From NCBI GenBank assembly GCA_963682175.1, contig OY821770.1, positions 14,228,501 through 14,292,500 of the forward strand: 64,000 bases of DNA. Reading direction: 5' to 3'. Shown piece by piece: positions 12,119 to 25,000 of the stretch. The position numbers and the translations under genes are program-made. Source of the stretch: Triglochin maritima (Eukaryota > Streptophyta > Magnoliopsida > Alismatales > Juncaginaceae). The notes under the pieces are model-generated. The model ran no database searches. It saw nothing but the letters and a program-made list of their open reading frames with translations, and was not told the origin of the DNA. Each line of letters begins with the position of its first letter. The stretch's first letter is position 1.

Positions 12119-13503
12119 TGATTGACATCATATCATGCATACATTTGTGTCTTATATCCGTTATCTTTCATCTAAACAATGTTATGTAACGAGTTTTATG
12201 TTTAAGTATCAAGAATAAGCAGGTTTGAGAAGAAGAGACTCAAAAGGACTTAAAAGCAAGGAAAAGTACTGAATTGCAAGACTTATGGACTGAGAAGCAA
12301 GAGGAAAGGACCCGGACGTAAACAAAAAGGACCAATGATTAAATCAAGAAACTCCACACCATGATGAGGAGTAGTTTGGCAATTAGATCCGATCCTAAAC
12401 TCCAATAATCGATTTGAGTGCACCCCATGTGAAGAATTGAATAACTGAAGAAGATATCCAAAAATGGGTCGGATCCAGGAAAAAGTGACCGCCAATAAGC
12501 GGTCTGTTTTTCTCAGAATCTGACCTGGTTCGCCCGGATATGAGTTATGTGTTTATGTCTATTTTTGGGAATGTTTCATTAATCCCACATCGGGAGATTA
12601 TCCCCGATTATCTTTTTCTATGACTATAAATAGAACTCTTCCTTCTCTCTTGTAATCCACCTATTGCTTAGTGGCATTCTCTCTACTTGGAGTAAGCCTT
12701 GGAGAAAAACTCAAGGTGGAGAAGAATGCTACTTGTAATGTGAGTCATGTAAATAAAATAATTCTTCATAGTTTTGTCTTAATGTTGTCTTTGTTTTAAT
12801 GCTTGCTTATTTAGTTTGTTTTGTTTTCTTTATCATAGTATAATTAGAATGTCTTCTTTTCTTAATGTAGTTTATAGTTTAATGAGTAGTGAGTAGTTTC
12901 ATCCCCCTTTGGGGGGTGGAGATGATGTTTATACATGCAATAAAGAATGGAAATGAATGCTTTATTTTGAAATGTGTTGATAAATGTGAATGTATGCTTG
13001 CTTGTTTAGAGTAGAACACTTCACTTGATGGGTTTTGCCACAACTATTAGACACCTCCCATACTTGCTTAGGTTCTGAAATAACCAACCTGTTTATGTGA
13101 ATGTTAATCAACTAGGTAGTAATTGGATTGATAGGGTTTGCCATAATCATTAGACACTTCCTATACATGAAAACAATACGTACATTTGTGCCTATTGAAT
13201 GCCTTCTTCACCATCTTATTGCATGTGTACACTCACTCCACCCCTTAGGGGTTTCCATTTCGGATTTCCAGCTTTCTTGTATTAGTCACTTAGTTTAATT
13301 TTATCTCGTCTCATGCTTTCATCTTCTTTGTTTGTTTCATTCTAGTTTAGCATAGCTAGTTTAGTGTAGTCACAACTTCTTCCCCTATTTTCTCACTTGC
13401 CTTCGAACAAAGAAGAGTTGACACACCTCCTTGTGGACACGACCCGTACTTGTCATGTCTTCACCAACATCGTGCACTTGCGGTAATATAAACAAACACA
13501 TCA
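12119..13503 (+). mobile_element. Solo LTR of the Athila-like Gypsy family
   Basis: Begins TGATTGACATCATATCATGC, the same start as the complete element at 51912, and shares its TATAAATA box (12625-12632), GAGTAGTGAGTAG and CACCCCTTAGGGGTTTC blocks. It ends near ACTTGCGGTAATATAAAC...CATCA. No primer-binding site or internal sequence follows, so it is a solo LTR, the usual product of recombination between two LTRs. The flanking 5 bases (GTTTA left, TCTGA right) do not match, so the exact right end or a later deletion is uncertain. Confidence 0.75.
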
Positions 13504-15185
13504 TCTGACGTGGCAAAGATAAAAATGTTGGGTTGGATTGGATTTTAGGTTGGGGTAGTGGGTGCCCTTACCGTGCAGTTTGTTGAAAATTTTCTTTTGG
13601 ATTGGTAGCTCAATGGAGTACGAATCCATATATTGATGTATTCTTATGTGATTTGGACGTTATTTATTAACTTTTTTTATGAGGTGTTTATTTTTTGATG
13701 AATTTTATTTGCAAACTTTATTCAACGATCATAGTCGGGTGATCCGGAGGTGCTAGGTTTCCCTAATCAACTTGACAATGATAAAGGCACGGTTTGGATG
13801 GATTTAAATGGCATTTTAAGGAAAAAATTGAAAGGTGAGGAGGTAGGCATAAAACTGAAAGGACCCGAAGTTAAGACAATAGATGAGGAGAGCAAACTAT
13901 GATTACTACTATAAATGAGGTCTTTGCAGACAGACGGTTCCATCGACAAAAGGGTTACATTCCATCAATAATAACTACTCCCAACGGAAATTCTGTCGGC
14001 ATTGGTATGCCGACTTTAGACCCGTCGAGAAGAATAGTTTTAGATTGGTCTGATACATCCCAAAATTATGAGGGCAAGTATTCACCATGTAGTTGAACAA
14101 GGATCTCTAGGCGGTTGACCGTTTTGATGGTCTTGGTCCAAAAAGAACTTAAACAACACTACAACGGTCGAACACCAAAGTGGTCTCGATATCAGGAACT
14201 TCACAAGTCCCCAATCTAACTACATCTGGTCGACCGCCTAAGTGTTGCCTTGTTGTGTTGGTCGGCGCACGCCGACGCCCGGTCTCCGGCGGCCTCTTGT
14301 TGCAGGTGAGGCTTCCAGAAACGACCCCCAAACTCCTCACACACCTTGTGTGAGTAATCTAAAGAACTTGACATACCTTTAAGTGATCGTCGGAGTTCTT
14401 CGAAGTTCCGATAGTCGTAACGACCTCCCTGCTTACAGTCGTGCTTCTCCAACAACCACCACGTCGTTGGCCTTAACCTCGAAGCCACACACGTGCACTC
14501 TGCCCACATCGTAACCACTCACCCACCTTTCTTGATAGCCACCCCACCGGCCTGAGCTCCGGTAGCCTCCAATAGTCGGAGAAGAGAGTGAGTGAGGGAG
14601 ACATGGAGGTGTTGTGTGAGAGGGGAGTTGAGGAAGGAAGAATGGAAGGAGATGGGTGTTTTCTCCTTAAAACCAACACCACTAACAAGCCACCCATACC
14701 TCGCATCACCTCACTCATACCTCCCCTTACCTCAGCCTATACTCCGCCAAGTCAAAGTGCACACTAGCCTAATCACTCACTTATCAAGATTAGTCAACTA
14801 AAACTAGGGTTAGTACTTAACACACACAACATGCCAGCATTTTAAATCAAAAGGATCATATACTTACACATTTGGTTGTACTTTCTCACCGACCTTGACT
14901 GGATCAACTAGATCGAATACCAAATTTATGAAGTCCCTTGGACTAGAGATCGTATCACAATGGTTGGTTTCATCTTCGTCCAGGCATCCTGCTATTTGAT
15001 GTCTGGAGTGATTCAATTGTTTAATTACTTTTTATTTTCAAATATCATTATTTAAGATTAAATTGATGTAAATAATTATTATTTTAAGATTTAAGATTGC
15101 TTCAAATTAATATAAGGTTATTTTAGAATTAGAAACTAATACCACATTTAATTCATGAAACCATATAAAATATAAAAGATAAGAA
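13504..15185. other. Intergenic, GC-rich patch, no gene recognised
   Basis: No family could be assigned. From about 14100 to 14750 the sequence is GC-richer, with overlapping open frames on the - strand of up to 100 codons that match nothing I know. They could be a decayed gene fragment or part of an unclassified repeat. The remainder is AT-rich. Confidence 0.4.
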
Positions 15186-15389
15186 TGTAGGATCTAAGGT
15201 CCTCATTTAAAATGGGTGAATAGACAAAGCAACTAATAATGACGCAAATGCGGAATTAAAAAGTTAAGGAGATAGACAAAGTGTGACACAAGGTTGATAG
15301 AAGTTCGGGATGCCTTCCTCGATCCTTCAGCCTTACTCGGGAGTTTCATTATTGATCTTCCTGTTGCGTGGAGACGAAGTCGTGTTACA
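15186..15389 (+). repeat. Left part of an LTR-like repeat
   Basis: Starts TGTAGGATCTAAGG and contains GGGTGAATAGAC. The same opening (TGTAGGATCTA, then GGGTGAATAGAC) occurs at 50056. This start is typical of a class of plant Copia LTRs. The repeat is cut at 15389 by the Copia element and continues at 18336. I could not locate its right end. Confidence 0.45.
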
Positions 15390-15632
15390 TGTTGGATATA
15401 TTGATATATCTTACTTAGATATTCAGTGTTATATCCAATTATTATGTTCACGTACCAACTTATAGGTGACAACATGTGTATTAGGCCCAACTGGACTAGA
15501 GCCAGGTAACATGTATTTATAGTCTAAGGTTTGCCCTAAGTTGGAGGTAACACCGGTGGGAATTCCAAAAACTTGATCTCCCATAGTGTTATACTTCAAG
15601 CACCAGAAACCCAAAACATTTTACCTCCAACA
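15390..15632 (+). repeat. 5' LTR, 243 bp
   Basis: Starts TGTTGGATATATTGATATA and ends TTACCTCCAACA, with matching TG..CA ends. It contains GTGACAACATGTGTATT and GAGGTAACACCGGTG, shared with 18114-18330. The sequence just after it (ATCTTGAAGTG) is not the usual initiator-Met primer site. Confidence 0.85.
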
Positions 15633-16144
15633 ATCTTGAAGTGTTAGATACAGTGGTTCGATTTGGACGTGTGAGTAGTCAACTTGAAAATCTCGACGAG
15701 AGGAATATGTTGGTGCCACCTTTTCTTCGATCTGACGGTCGCATCACCGAAGATCTGGGTTTTAAGTTTTGGGAAAGTAAACTTTCAAGGGCAAGATCCA
15801 GACGATCTTGTAGATGTTTGAACCCTAAACAACTTGGAACTTGTTCTATTCTTTTAGCCGAACATTTTGAGTGGTAGATCGTGTTAAACGGAGGTCAGAC
15901 GTGAAAGTTATTGTCATTTGAAGTTCTCAGTCTATTTTCGATGGGTTTTCGAAGGTCACGTTTCCGGCCTACTTTTTGGGCATTTTCTGACGAATTTCCG
16001 GCAACGTGAGCAACCCTTCCTCAGGTTTTTGGCACTCCGGACTCAAATCTGAGGTTTGATTGGTGAGATCTCGTCTCTATAAAGTGATTGGGTCGAAGAT
16101 GTTGTCTCTACTCGACCCATGGTGCATTCCTTCCTTGCTAGATG

Positions 16145-17003
16145 ATGGCTAAAATTCGTTCATTTGATATAGTAAAGTTGCAATCCTTTGATGTCATTGA
16201 GTTTCATGGGTGGAAACTACACGTCCAATTCAGAATGAAGGAACATGATATTTTCTACACTGTTTTAAGTGACTATATAACTTGCATAAAAATGTAGATA
16301 AATATCAATGGGAAAAATATGAAGATTTTTTGAGGAATTACCTATTAACTTCTTCTAATCGACGTTTAGCCATGACCTATAGTGAGTATAAGACAACGAA
16401 TGAGATATGCAAACATTTGAATTCTCAGTTCCAAAAGCAAGAGAGACTCTGGAAACGAGCATTGGGATGCCATCGATAGACTAATGAGATACCTTAAAGG
16501 TACTAAGGATTATGCTCTATTTTATTCTAGTTTTCTTCAAATTGTGAATGGATATTCTAATGCCTCTTGGTGCTCAGAAATAGGCAACAGTAAGTCTACC
16601 AGTGGATTTGTATTCACTTTGGGTGGAGCTGCTATTATTTGGAAATCCAAGAGACACTTGTATCATATTGTCGTCTATTGAATCAAAATTATATGCTCTA
16701 GCTTCAACCGGCGAAGAAGCAGAATGGATAAATAATCTGATTATGGATATTCCTTCGACTAGACTAAAGATTAATTTTTTAAGTCTATTTTGTGATAATC
16801 AAGCAATGGTCCAGGTCGTCAATAATGCTCTTTTTAATTCAAAATGAAGATATGAGAGACTGAGACATGTTTTGTTGAATTATCTTAAAGAAAATAGAGT
16901 TATCACTTTGGTTGATGTGCGATCGAAAGATAACATGGGCGATGCTCTTACAAAGGGTATGCCTAAAAATCGTTTATTCAAAATAGTGGGGAAATGGAGT
17001 TAA
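16145..17003 (+). pseudogene. Fused gag start and RNase H of the Copia element
   Basis: From ATG 16145 the frame reads MAKIRSFDIVKLQSFD then FHGWKLHVQF, a Copia gag start. A stop after about 16293 and a frame change follow. Gag sequence runs to near 16455 (LNSQFQKQE). There it joins the end of pol: LMRYLKGTKDYALFYSS, ASWCSE, STSGFVFTLGG, then ESKLYALASTGEEAEW, FCDNQAMV and NMGDALTKGMP, ending at TAA 17003. These are RNase H landmarks. The RNase H part is itself broken near 16655-16680 and 16846. The deletion removes roughly 3 kb relative to a complete Copia element. Confidence 0.8.
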
Positions 17004-18102
17004 AGACTTTGAGAGATAGGTCTTAATCATCATTATTCTACATGTCGTGTATTTTGAATTATCGAATCTACCATTTGTTGGGCAAAATGATAAGCACAAT
17101 GTTATGTTTCATCGATGCTCATAGTTGCTAACATATTGGAAAGAGAAGTTGTCTAATTCCAAATCTGATGTAGATGACTCTCACCTGACCAATCTGTTCA
17201 ACATCGGAAAGCTTGTGTCATTCCAAATCTGATAATACAATCCAACCAGTTTGAACTAATCCTGGTTAAATAGTCACATTTCGAATTGATGTTTGAATGT
17301 TTTATTTTAAGGGATTGGTAACTGTGACATTCCAAATTGAAACATGAATAGTTGTTTTGCATAAGAAGCATGCTGGTCTTGTTCTTAATTGACACTTGAC
17401 ATTATATGTTTGGCTATTGTAAGTTGAGTCATTGTTGGTCATGTTCTTAATTGAAACTAGATAATAATCATTACATTGCTAATAAGCTTAAGTGGATGGC
17501 TCTTTGTAATCAAACTGTTATGGCCTTATTCATTGTATATGAAACCAGTTTGATGCTTATGAACATGATATATGTTTAAGACTGTGATACATGTTTTCTC
17601 TACTTGATGTTGTGTTAAGTTCATCTGTTAGAACTAGACACTATTGGTAGAATTAAATTGATTGGATTCATACTTACATGAAATTCATGTTTTTACATTC
17701 TACATTGGATGGTAGAGATGGAGGAGAACTTGAGTGGGATCCTGTCTAGGATGACCTGCTTGGTGAATGATCGTATCATTTTCAGTGTGTGTGGGGGACT
17801 TTGAAGTTCACTTGCAATGCCCATTTTGATGGAATCTATTTTATTCCAGACTTACATATATGTTGTGTATGCTTTGTGAACACTAGGCATATCTAATATT
17901 TGTAAGACTATGGTTTGTTTGACATGTCTACTTATATTGTCATGATATGCATATGTTGTGAACTGATTTCAAGATATTTTCTTTGATGTTGGGATTGGAG
18001 GAATTTAGATTGACTCTAAAACTCTTTATATATTTATTTGATCTTGAAACATATTAATGACAGCTGTTATACAGCTATATGTATTATGTTATATGGTGAA
18101 CA
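17004..18102 (+). other. 3' untranslated part of the deleted Copia element
   Basis: AT-rich sequence between the end of RNase H and the purine tract, with loosely repeated short blocks around GACATTCCAAATTGAAAC and TGTCATTCCAAATCTGAT. No coding similarity was seen. Confidence 0.5.
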
Positions 18103-18112
18103 TAGGAGGAGA
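18103..18112 (+). other. Polypurine tract
   Basis: AGGAGGAGA immediately upstream of the 3' LTR start at 18114, as expected for a plus-strand primer. Confidence 0.6.
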
Positions 18113-18113
18113 T

Positions 18114-18330
18114 TGTTGGATATATTGATATATATTATATAGATATTCAATAATATATCCAATTATTATGCTCACATACAAGCTTATAGGTGACAACATG
18201 TGTATTGGGCTCAACTGGGTTGTAGCCTGGTAACATGTACTTATACTCTACAGTTTGCCCTAAGCTGGAGGTAACACCGGTGAGTGTAATACTTCAAGCA
18301 CCATAAACTCAAAACCTTTTGCCTCCAACA
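18114..18330 (+). repeat. 3' LTR, 217 bp
   Basis: Matches 15390-15632 with scattered differences and lacks about 25 bases near GAATTCCAAAAACTTG. It ends TGCCTCCAACA at 18330, followed by TTACA. Confidence 0.85.
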
Positions 18331-18335
18331 TTACA

Positions 18336-18900
18336 CCACAAACCCATGAACACCCTCATGGATTAGATCACTTCCACATCCCAGGAGGATGCTCCAATCG
18401 TCGGAGCTACAAGCTAGATGTTTCTTTGAAAGAGATTCTAACTTTAGCAAATCGAACCAAATGAACTTGTAGAGAAACCAAGTACGTGAATTAAAAGCTT
18501 GGGAGTTATGTGAGCAATTAAATGGATAAAATGTTATGAAACAATGTTGGGTATAAAGTCTATTTCTAGGCTAAAAAAGGTGAGGGTTGTGGCTCTACTG
18601 GACAAGGGAAAATATAAAACAAAAATGGATTCGCTCAAGCTCGGGCCAATCATCTAATTGCCTAAAGGTCAATTCAAATTTGAGTGATTTTGACTTCAAT
18701 CGGACGGCTCAGGCACAAGCCAATCGTCCGATTTTGTCAACAAGAAGCTCTGGAGTTTACTGAGGGTTTGGATCGAACGACTCAAGAAGGTTCGAGTCGT
18801 TTTAATGATTGTGGCTCAAGTCGTCCAAAGGTGTAGGAATCGTTCTATGTAAAGGTGATTAGTATAAGACAAATTTGGATATAAATGTTAGAATAAAGTT
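18336..18900 (+). repeat. Probable right part of the interrupted LTR-like repeat
   Basis: Sequence that would be contiguous with 15186-15389 if the Copia element and one TTACA were removed. It contains repeated CGACTCAAG and CGTCCGATT-type blocks like those in the related repeat near 50680-50820. The right limit is not visible. Confidence 0.35.
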
Positions 18901-20452
18901 GTAGTCTGACGCAAGTAACATTCTCCAAGTTGTAGAAAGATAAAATTACAAGTCTTCTTTGAGCTTGATTACATTTTTTGACATCCATCCTTGCTCCATA
19001 AGTCTTGATCACCTATTAAGATTGAGAGATTCACAAATATGCAACATTATATGTATGTTTGAGTGTGAGGTGAATCGATTTGATTCAGTGTTAGAGTTAA
19101 TAGTCACGCATGAAAATAAAGATCGGATTAAGGTTAATAAGTCAACAAAGTAACCATGTCTGGATTGTACTAGACTAGGGTGACATTTTTAAATTCTTGG
19201 ATCAAATCCAGTATAGTCCAAATCAGATCAGTCGTTGTGGTTCAATCATGTTTTCTGTCAAGCACATTTCAATTGGGACAGAAAAATGGGACCAAATCGA
19301 ACCGACTGATCTAGACCATACCTCACCAATTGGTTTAGATCGGATTAGTTTACGTCCAGGAGATTTAGGAAATCAGATCCCCAGTCTGACTTAATCTGAA
19401 ATATGTTTCTTATAGATTTTCATGGATTTAACATGACATTATTTTCTAATATTCATTAACCTTAGGCCAACTCTAAATAAGCTTAAGCTAATATTATATA
19501 TTTACATTAAATTAACCTTGAATAATAGTATCTTAAAATAAAAATAAAGGAAAATGGTTTAGCAATTTAAATCAGTCCAAACCCTGGAATGGACCGGAAT
19601 TGACCATTTTAGTTTGATATCTGCTTTTGGGGATTCTGTAAATCCAATTTCCATTCTTATCACTCCAATCTTGGTTGTACTAGATGCACAAGCCTACGAA
19701 AATATACTATCATACAAGACATATGCTCCTCACATGATTGTATTTGAAATGTTAATCGACATATGTTCCCTACTATTATGCATGTTATTTATATTTTTAA
19801 CAACAAAATATCAGTGACTGAGAATGAGAGATTGTGTTGGCATCTTCGGCTAAGGTTGTCGCTCTACTCCGACTCTTACGAGGGCAAACATGACAAGATA
19901 GTGATGCAACGATGCGGTTTGGATTGTAGTCAACTGCTGTCTTGTGATATATACATGAGAGGTAAAGTTAGAACAACCCTTTAAGATTGTTTTTTTAAGT
20001 TACAACTCTATAATTAGATTGTTACAATGGGAACTTTACTCAATGGCTTACTTTGCATATCGCAATTTTAAGATATTCTTTACACAAAATGAGAAAACTA
20101 AGATGAATATCCCTAAACAAATATAACTAGATGAAAAGGAGCTGTCTATAGTATTTGATAGATAGGAAGTGTTCAAGTGACTCAAAACTAACAAATGAGA
20201 TCCTATTTATAAATCTTCAAGCTCTACTAGCCATTTGGGTGTTGGTGAGAAATGGACCAATGAGAAGCAAGGATTTGCTTAAAGCTCGGGCATATTTGTA
20301 TGCAGGTTTAGTCGACCGTTAACAGAACGGGTGAATATAGACTAATCATAGCTTGATTAATCATTAAAATTAATATAGATTGAGGCCAAAAAATCAACAC
20401 TATGCCCTCGAGGCTGGAGTCTTGGAGACGTGTTCTTGGTTTATTTAGATAA
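18901..20452. other. Intergenic, nothing recognised
   Basis: AT-rich, with only short open frames and no match to a family I know. There is a loose series of TGGACC/GATCGGATTAG-type words near 19190-19400. Confidence 0.5.
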
Positions 20453-20699
20453 TGGGTGAATTGGGTTTATACACCTGGTCTGGTTTAAAATTGGTCGCGT
20501 GCATCCGTATTTTTTGAAATTGGATTTATGCACCTGAGCACTCAAATCTCTTACTTTTATGCACCTCTACCATTTGTGGGGCACACTCAGTTACGGTTTG
20601 TATTAGAAATTTTGCAAACTACACCTTATAAAATAATAAATATTTTTAATGTGAATAAAAAAAGTTAAAGTAAAAAAACAAAAAAATTTCAAACACACT

Positions 20700-20960
20700 T
20701 CTCTCTCTTTCCTCCTTCCCTTTGTCCTCTCTCTCAAACCGTCTTCTTCTCGATCCTCTCTTTCTCTCTCCTATGTTCTCTCTTCCAGCCTTCCCTCTCT
20801 TTTCACCCTCCCTCTCTCCTCTCTCTCTCTCTCAAACCCTCTTCTCCTCGTTCCTCTCTCTTTCTCTCTCTCAAACCCTCTTTCCACCCTCCCTCTCTCC
20901 TCTCTCTCTCTCTCTCTTAAACCCTCTTCTCCTCGTTCCTCTCTCTCAAACCCTCTTTCC
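20700..20960. repeat. CT-rich low-complexity tract
   Basis: Repeated CTCTCTC with recurring AAACCCTCTTCTCCTCGTTC and TTTCCACCCTCCCTC blocks. The same blocks recur at 30361-30500 just beyond the CACTA element, so this is a property of the outer TIR element. Confidence 0.75.
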
Positions 20961-20979
20961 AGCCACTGCTGGAAAGTTG

Positions 20980-21780
20980 GACTACCATGTTGACCCTAGC
21001 ACGTCAGACATTACGAAAGCGACGTGGCAGAGTGTTTACCACGTCGACTATTAACAGGCTGATGTGGAAGGATCCATTTTCCAACATCCTACCACGTCGG
21101 TCATAGAATTCAATGTGGTAGGGGGTCTTCCATGTCGGCGTTTACACAGACTGACGTGGAAGGGTTAATTTTTGATTTTTTTTAAATAATTCATACCCTA
21201 CCACGTCGACCATGTAGGGCACGCTATCATGTCGGTGAATTGCTAATCCCACGTGGTAGTGTAACCCTACCGCGTTGGCCAATAAGTAATCTGACATGGT
21301 AGGGTTTTCATATTCTCGAACCCAGGCCTTCAAGAAACACAAAACGCTTCGTCTCGCTGTCCAGAGCATTCCTCTTCCCTTACTCGTACGACCTCTCCTA
21401 ATTTCCTGAGAATTCCTCTTCCCTTACTTCCCACGAGCGACTTCTCCCTCCACCAACGCCGAAGTGTAAGTCTTCGACAAAAACATTTCTTTATTTATTG
21501 CTTTTCTTTGGTAGGGTCTTTCGGCAATATTTCTTTTGTTGGTTGGTTGAAAAATGTTTGTTTGCTCAAAACCTTATTTCATGTCAAGTTATTTGGCTAT
21601 AAACATACATATGGAAATGCATTATGAGTTTCATGTTTTTGGTATATGTATTCCACGTCAGTGTTCAATTTATCTAACGTTGTAGGGGGTCTCCCACGTC
21701 GGTGTTAAATCAATCCGACATTGTAGGGGTTCTTCATGTCGGTGCATAATTTATCCAACGTGGTAGGGTATTCCAAAAAA
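20980..21780. repeat. Left subterminal repeat block of the CACTA element
   Basis: Many copies, in both orientations, of words such as TACCACGTCGG, CCACGTCGAC, TCCATGTCGG and GACGTGGAAGG. Such arrays are where En/Spm-type TNPA proteins bind in characterised elements; binding here is inferred from position only. Confidence 0.7.
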
Positions 21781-22006
21781 CACCTGCCCCAGAATTCTGA
21801 TTGGTTTTGTGAATTATAATTGGCTTTGTCTGAGATTCATTCTGCTAGAAAATGATCACTTGTAAAAAATAATTTCAAAAATATAAGAGATTTTAGTAGG
21901 TAAGTAATTTTTTATCCTTTATGGAGTTCATAGTCATTATCATATTCAAAATGGCTCCAACCTTGGATCAAGAACTCATTCGAGAAGTTTTTTTGTCTTC
22001 TTTCAG

Positions 22007-25000
22007 GTTAATGGCTCCCAGCAAGAAAAAGAACCCCAAAATGCCGACGAACCCTCGGCTTCGGTTCCTCCACGGGGAGAAACTATTATGTTAGAGTTTC
22101 AACAAAAAGTAAAATGTGAATGTCCATTGCCTTTGGACTTTGATCGTCTATTAGGGCCGATCGGAGAGAACAAAATTTATTGGCCTAGTTATTTGGGTAT
22201 TATCGCTAGAACCAAGGTTGATATTTGTATTGAAAATTGGTTACATGTTGATTTTTCTCTAAAAGAACAAATTTGGGAGGATATAACGGTATGTAATTGT
22301 TTATTAGTTTATTTAAAATTTCCTCTCTTATTGATTCTAATTTTCAAGTGTTTTTTTGGTTGAAGGCTACATTCATTTTTAAATCTACTAAAGTGTTGAA
22401 GAAAAAGTGGATTTCCTATGTTGGTAACTGGTGGAAAGACTTTAAAACAAAGCTCACGTACATGTTTATCTTTGGGGAATATAAGGATCGTAACCCTTGT
22501 GCTACTTACAGTTTCATTTCTCTGACGACATGGGCTGAGTTCAAAAGAACCAGACTTTCTCCAGAATTTATGTTATTATATACTCAATCTTTTTAATATG
22601 TAGAATTTATAATTTTAATTTGATAATTGATCCATTATATTTTTTTCCAGGAAATACGAGAGCAAAACCAGAAATGACAATCTAGTAACAATTTCAGTAT
22701 AGATTGTCCAGAAGGGGTTACCGCAAACTTGAGGAGGCTATGATGACGGGAAAAAATTCCAAAAGAAAAGAAGCAGTTGTGGAAGCGGGTATGAGTGAAA
22801 AGCAGACAAGTAATTTGTCACCTCCATCTCCGATATCTAGAGAAGAAAAGTGGAAGCAAGCGCGTATTACTGCGGAAGGCAGTTACATTAATGAAGAGTA
22901 TGAACTAGTTACCTCCAAGATTGTAAGATAACTTTAATTTTTATGTTTTGTGTACGTATGTGGTTATTAATTAACAATAAAATTTAAAATTAATTTTGTA
23001 TAGGATGAAATTCAATGAAAGCTTCCTAATGAGAATTTGTTTCAGATGGAAGAAATGATATATTGTCCATAGCCTTGGGTAAGCAGAGCATCCTAGGCGA
23101 ATACGCGGTGTAGGTAGTCGAATAGGAGTACGTCAGTATTTTGGGTCATCATCATCCTCACGAAGTCATTCCCAAGTTGATCACGTGATATGCGACGAGA
23201 AGATCCATCGCCTGGAAAACTTAGTGAAGAGTGTATAAACACCTTGGAGTTTCCACCGATATTGCCTCCGATATTGCCACAGATGTACCAACCCCCCTGT
23301 ACTGCTTCCAGTGTACAACCTCCACAGGTGTTCCCCCAAGAAGTATCTGAGCAGGACACACTTGGCTATTTTGAGGTAAATTATAAATTTTTATTTTTTG
23401 CTTTGCATTGCAGTACATGTGATAAATTTGTCTTGAAATTTATAGGATGGAGCCCAATGTGAACTCTTTGTGAATGATCCAGATATGCGAGTTGTAGCAT
23501 ATTGGAAGGTGTACACCCTAAAGGTGCATCATGGTGAACAAATTCAATCCAAGAATCTGAAGGTGACTTTGGATAAATATGTCTATGGTGATGCACTCCT
23601 ACCAATTTCTGAATCTGAAGTTCAGACGGTGGGCGATGCTGAATGATGGGTGTTGCAATGGTCTCGTTCATTAATTAAAATAAATGAAAAGGTATCAACT
23701 TTAAATTTAATAATTGCCTAAATGGTTGATATATAGTAATCATGTAAAGAAGTTCTAATAATACCATTTTTTAATTTCAAAAGGTTGAAGGTCAACATCC
23801 AAGAAATTTGAAACTGAAATTGTATTTGAAAAGAGACAATTTCCTCCGATTTGTTAAATGTTATACAATTTCATACGACATAAGAATGAGGATTCTTTTG
23901 TTCAAAGTGTGATGAATACAAAAATGAATACATAAATTGTAGGAAAAATGACTGACGATGGCACCGGATCTGCGTTGTATGTCATAATATTTGATGTCAT
24001 GCCATTTTTTAGGATGGAAAAGTTGTGTATAACAATCATCCAAGTTCAAATCAAGTAAGTAATTTTGTCTTTTTTATATTAATTATGACAATTACGAATT
24101 CGTTGATATTAGTTATGATATATTTCTTTTTGAATAAGCTTCACTACGAATTACCACATGGGAAAAAAATTGGTTATTTGTGTCCCACAATATTCATGTT
24201 TCAAGGCAATTCAAGCAAACACAATAGACCGCAAAAGATTGCTATGATTATGTTTGAAATGGAGAAGATTTTTTTTCTAGCACCATATTGGGAGGCGTAA
24301 GTATTTCATTATATTTTATATCACTTATTATATTAGTTTTAAGGAGTACAATAAAGTTATTTAACATGATTGATTTACAATGATCATTGGATGTTGGCCG
24401 TTTTGGTTCCTAGTCTTAATATTGCATATTGGTTTGATCCTCTAGCATCAGATAAACCAAGGAAATCATTGAAGAATATTGTTCAGTTGTAAGTTACTTT
24501 TAGTATAGTTAATTTAAATTTATTAACTAATTTTTCAATAGTTGCATATTTGATTAAAATGTCTAACCATTTGTGTAATTTTTGACAGAGCCATGGATAT
24601 ATATAAAATGTTGGGTCCAAGAACGAGTAAGAACAAGCTAACTACTTGTCATGCCATGAAGGTAAAATTGTTCATTATTAAAGTAAACCATTAATTTGCA
24701 TTCATTTCATCGTTTCCATATAATCATGATTTTTTTTTGTAATTGTTGTAGTACCTTAAACAAGTTGGAAATACTGAATGTGGTTACTACATAATGACTT
24801 ATATGGCACAAATTGTCAACTTGGGATTGGAAGGAGATTTACGACAGGTATCATTGATATGTAACCCACATTTTAGGTTATTTTAATTATTTTAAAATCT
24901 AGTTTATTTTATTAGATTTTTGAACCTGACCTTAACCGTTTTCACAAGAAGAGATGGATGAAACACGAGAGACGTGGTCTGCTTATTTTGTTAGTCGTAT

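Larger units (their letters stand above)
15390..18330 (+). mobile_element. Internally deleted Copia element with TTACA target duplication
   Basis: Two LTRs (15390-15632 and 18114-18330), both TGTTGGATATATTG...CTCCAACA, enclose about 2.5 kb. The 5 bases before the element (15385-15389, TTACA) are repeated exactly after it (18331-18335), showing one insertion event with both ends intact. Inside, the start of gag is joined directly to RNase H; protease, integrase and nearly all of reverse transcriptase are missing. It could only have moved using enzymes supplied by relatives. Confidence 0.9.

Noticed and set aside
12119..13503. Complete Gypsy element instead of a solo LTR
   Set aside because: There is no primer-binding site after 13503 and no gag or pol before the next repeat.
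14149..14801. Overlapping open frames of up to 100 codons on both strands in GC-rich sequence
   Set aside because: No recognisable domain and frames overlap on both strands, as expected from low stop frequency in GC-rich DNA.
19197..19984. Short + strand frames suggesting a small gene
   Set aside because: No homology recognised, no clear splice pattern, and normal chance length.
20722..21054. 110-codon serine/leucine/proline-rich open frame
   Set aside because: It is a translation of the CT microsatellite and crosses the CACTA insertion boundary.
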